Below are positions 47,024 through 49,366 of a stretch of 49,366 nt of DNA, piece after piece. Position 1 is the stretch's first letter, and each line of letters begins with the position of its first letter. The DNA lies in contig CAIMAO010000019.1 of assembly GCA_903838985.1 (NCBI GenBank), positions 1-49,366 of the forward strand, given 5' to 3'. The notes below the pieces were generated by a model. The model worked only from the letters and a program-made list of their open reading frames with translations. It had not been told where the DNA came from and ran no database searches. The stretch comes from an uncultured bacterium. GTDB lineage: Bacteria; Patescibacteriota; Minisyncoccia; Phycocordibacterales; UBA9973. A program made the position numbers and the translations under genes.

Positions 47024-49366
47024 ATGTTTAACCGACAAAAAACTGGTCTTTTAAAGTATATTTTTGCCTTTTTCTTTTTCATTACATTTTTTCTTGTTGC
47101 TCATTCTGCTTCTGCTACCACATATTATGTAGATGCCACAGGAGGTAATGATAGTAATAATGGAACATCTACAGGTACAGCTTGGCAGACTACTACTAAA
47201 GTAACAAATGTCGCTGGAGGTTTTGTTGCTGGTGATAGTATTTTGTTTAAAAGAGGAGAAACTTGGACTGGAACTGTGACAATTGCTGCTTCTGGTACTT
47301 CTGGTAACCCTATTACTTTTGGTGCTTATGGTAGTGGAGTTCTTCCTGTTATAAATGGAAGTACTAGTGCTAACACAATATCTATTAGTGCTGGTTATTC
47401 ACATATAACTGTTGATTCTATAAATCTTACTGGTACTAATGTTTCTAATGCGTTATTTAATATTGCTGGTACATCAGATGGAATTACCTTGTCTAATTGT
47501 ACTTTGAGTGGAACAGCTTCTAATGCAATAAAAACTAGTAATGCCCAATTAACAGTTTCTGGGTGTAGTGTTTCAGCTACAGTAATTAATGGGTTAACTG
47601 ATGGTGGAAATAATACAAAAGCAAGAATTGTAACTGGAAATACTTTTACTTCTGTATATTCTTCTAGGCTTATGGATATTGGTAGTATTGGTAATTTTAC
47701 TTTTAGTAATAATACTATTACTACTTCTTCTGGTACTCCTGGTCCTGTCTTTAATGATAATTCTGGTTCGGGTGGTACTGTTGTTGTAAGTGGAAATACA
47801 ATAAATTTAAATGTTGCAATGAATGTATCTGCTTCTACTGGTGTACTTTATTTTGTTAATGGTCCACGTTCTGTTACCGTAGATAACAATACAATTAATT
47901 CTACAATATCTACACAAGGAGGAAATATTATTTATATTAAAGATCAGCCTAATGCAACCATTAGTAATAATATAATTAATACTGTTGCTACTAGTACTTT
48001 ATATTCAACTATTAGAATTTCAGCTAGTGCTAACGTGAGTATGCCAAACTTACTTGTTACAGGTAATACTTTATATTCACATAGTTTAAGTAATTATATT
48101 TTATACATTGGTGAAGATGCTGCTCCTGCTGCAGGTGTTGCAAACATGATAGATGGGGCAATAATAACACATAACAAAATTTATGGAGGTAAATATTATG
48201 ATCGTAATGCTACTTCAACTGTGCATGGATTTTTATATGGATACAATAAATGGGCCATAGTTCGTTATAATTACTTTAATGCTAGTGTGTATGTTGCCAT
48301 GAAGGGAGAGGACGATTGGGGATATAATGGTGATATTTCATACAATATTTTTGATAATAATGATCAAATTGAAGGTTTGATGATTAAAGGTCCTCAGAAT
48401 ATTTATATTCATAACAATACTTTTTATATTAATCCTGCTTATAGTGTTCAACAAGGACATTTATATCTAAATATAAACTCGGTTCATTATGCCACAGGTA
48501 TCATTTTTAAATATAATATTTTAGTAGGTGGTCCGAAAATAAGTATGGATGTTGGTTCATCTTCGGGTTTTGTTTCAGATTATAATATTTACTATACAAC
48601 ACCAGCTAGTAATGTGAATTATAATATAGGAACTAATAACTACTCCTCCCTCTCCGCCTGGCAGGCCGCTGGTTATGATACTCACAGTACTTGGGTTGAT
48701 CCAAAATTAGTTGATCCAACAAATGCTGATTTTCATATACAACAAAATTCTCCAGCGATAAATACTGCAGCAAGTACTGGTGTTAGTCCTGATTATGTCG
48801 GTACTACTGTTCCCCAAGGTTCATTACCAGATATAGGTGCATATGAATTTTTAACTCCTTCAGTACCATCTTCCCTTGAACAATATAAAAGTGATGGAAC
48901 TACAGTCATTACTCATGGAAGTCAGACGAATGAATCTACTGTTGTAATGAAGTTTTCTATGGCTTCTACAAATGCTTCAGATTTATTAACTCCACAGATA
49001 GAAGTACAAGAAACTGGTACTTCATTTACAAATACTCCGACGAATAGTGGGACGGCTATTTCATATTCTGGTAGCCCTGTCACTGGCGTCGTCACTGTAA
49101 GTGGTTTAGTAAATACAAAAAATTATCATTGGCAAGCAAGAGTAACAAATACTGCGGGGAGTAGTTCTTGGGTTCCATTAAATTTATCTAGTGCTACTGA
49201 TTTTAATATTTTTACTTCTGCTGTTATCGCCACCCCAGCCATCTCTGGTATCACAGCTCCAGTCACAGGTGCTACACCAACATCATCAATATCAGCAACA
49301 ACGGAATATACAGCTGCAATCTCATGGAGTGGAAGTCCTGTAACATTTGCAGCAGCAACTGCCTAC
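47024..49366 (+). CDS. Secreted right-handed beta-helix surface protein with Fn3-like C-terminal region, 3'-truncated by window
   Basis: Signal peptide KYIFAFFFFITFFLVAHSASA, then TTYYVDATGGNDSNNGTSTGTAWQT...; open frame to the window end; TGcTATAAT 7 nt before ATG. Confidence 0.85.
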   Translation, partial: MFNRQKTGLLKYIFAFFFFITFFLVAHSASATTYYVDATGGNDSNNGTSTGTAWQTTTKVTNVAGGFVAGDSILFKRGETWTGTVTIAASGTSGNPITFGAYGSGVLPVINGSTSANTISISAGYSHITVDSINLTGTNVSNALFNIAGTSDGITLSNCTLSGTASNAIKTSNAQLTVSGCSVSATVINGLTDGGNNTKARIVTGNTFTSVYSSRLMDIGSIGNFTFSNNTITTSSGTPGPVFNDNSGSGGTVVVSGNTINLNVAMNVSASTGVLYFVNGPRSVTVDNNTINSTISTQGGNIIYIKDQPNATISNNIINTVATSTLYSTIRISASANVSMPNLLVTGNTLYSHSLSNYILYIGEDAAPAAGVANMIDGAIITHNKIYGGKYYDRNATSTVHGFLYGYNKWAIVRYNYFNASVYVAMKGEDDWGYNGDISYNIFDNNDQIEGLMIKGPQNIYIHNNTFYINPAYSVQQGHLYLNINSVHYATGIIFKYNILVGGPKISMDVGSSSGFVSDYNIYYTTPASNVNYNIGTNNYSSLSAWQAAGYDTHSTWVDPKLVDPTNADFHIQQNSPAINTAASTGVSPDYVGTTVPQGSLPDIGAYEFLTPSVPSSLEQYKSDGTTVITHGSQTNESTVVMKFSMASTNASDLLTPQIEVQETGTSFTNTPTNSGTAISYSGSPVTGVVTVSGLVNTKNYHWQARVTNTAGSSSWVPLNLSSATDFNIFTSAVIATPAISGITAPVTGATPTSSISATTEYTAAISWSGSPVTFAAATAY

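Noticed and set aside
1-49366. CRISPR array, prophage, transposase or rRNA genes
   Set aside because: No regularly spaced direct repeats, phage structural genes, transposases or rRNA seen by reading; repeats present are palindromic or spacer-type

Overview
AT-rich bacterial chromosome segment, most likely Candidate Phyla Radiation (Patescibacteria/Parcubacteria-like). Taxonomy is inferred from gene content: no L30 between S5 and L15, no L1 after L11, tandem Cys-rich zinc-ribbon proteins, DUF5652-like protein, and repeat-derived peptides inside proteins. Contents: ruvX, pilMNO, five tRNAs, rluD-like synthase, two Cys-rich proteins (one frameshifted), rplS, a LAGLIDADG endonuclease abutting tRNA-Leu, an NRAMP transporter, murB, secE-nusG-rplK, a dTMP-synthesis cluster, str/S10/spc ribosomal operons interrupted by terminators and accessory ORFs, secY-adk-pyrH-map, a TraG/VirB4-like ATPase, and a beta-helix surface protein running off the window end. 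Best leads: (1) about ten genes with a -10 hexamer exactly 6 nt before ATG, suggesting widespread leaderless transcription; (2) short repeats whose arms differ between copies but stay self-complementary (two flank map, one sits in-frame in rluD, others surround a GIY-YIG ORF); (3) two genes broken at A6 tracts, each restored by one extra A; (4) a recurrent ATAAAGTT-rich spacer before ribosomal/sec genes; (5) a tRNA-Leu with non-canonical D- and T-loops next to a homing endonuclease. No searches or folding were run. Family names come from motif recognition.
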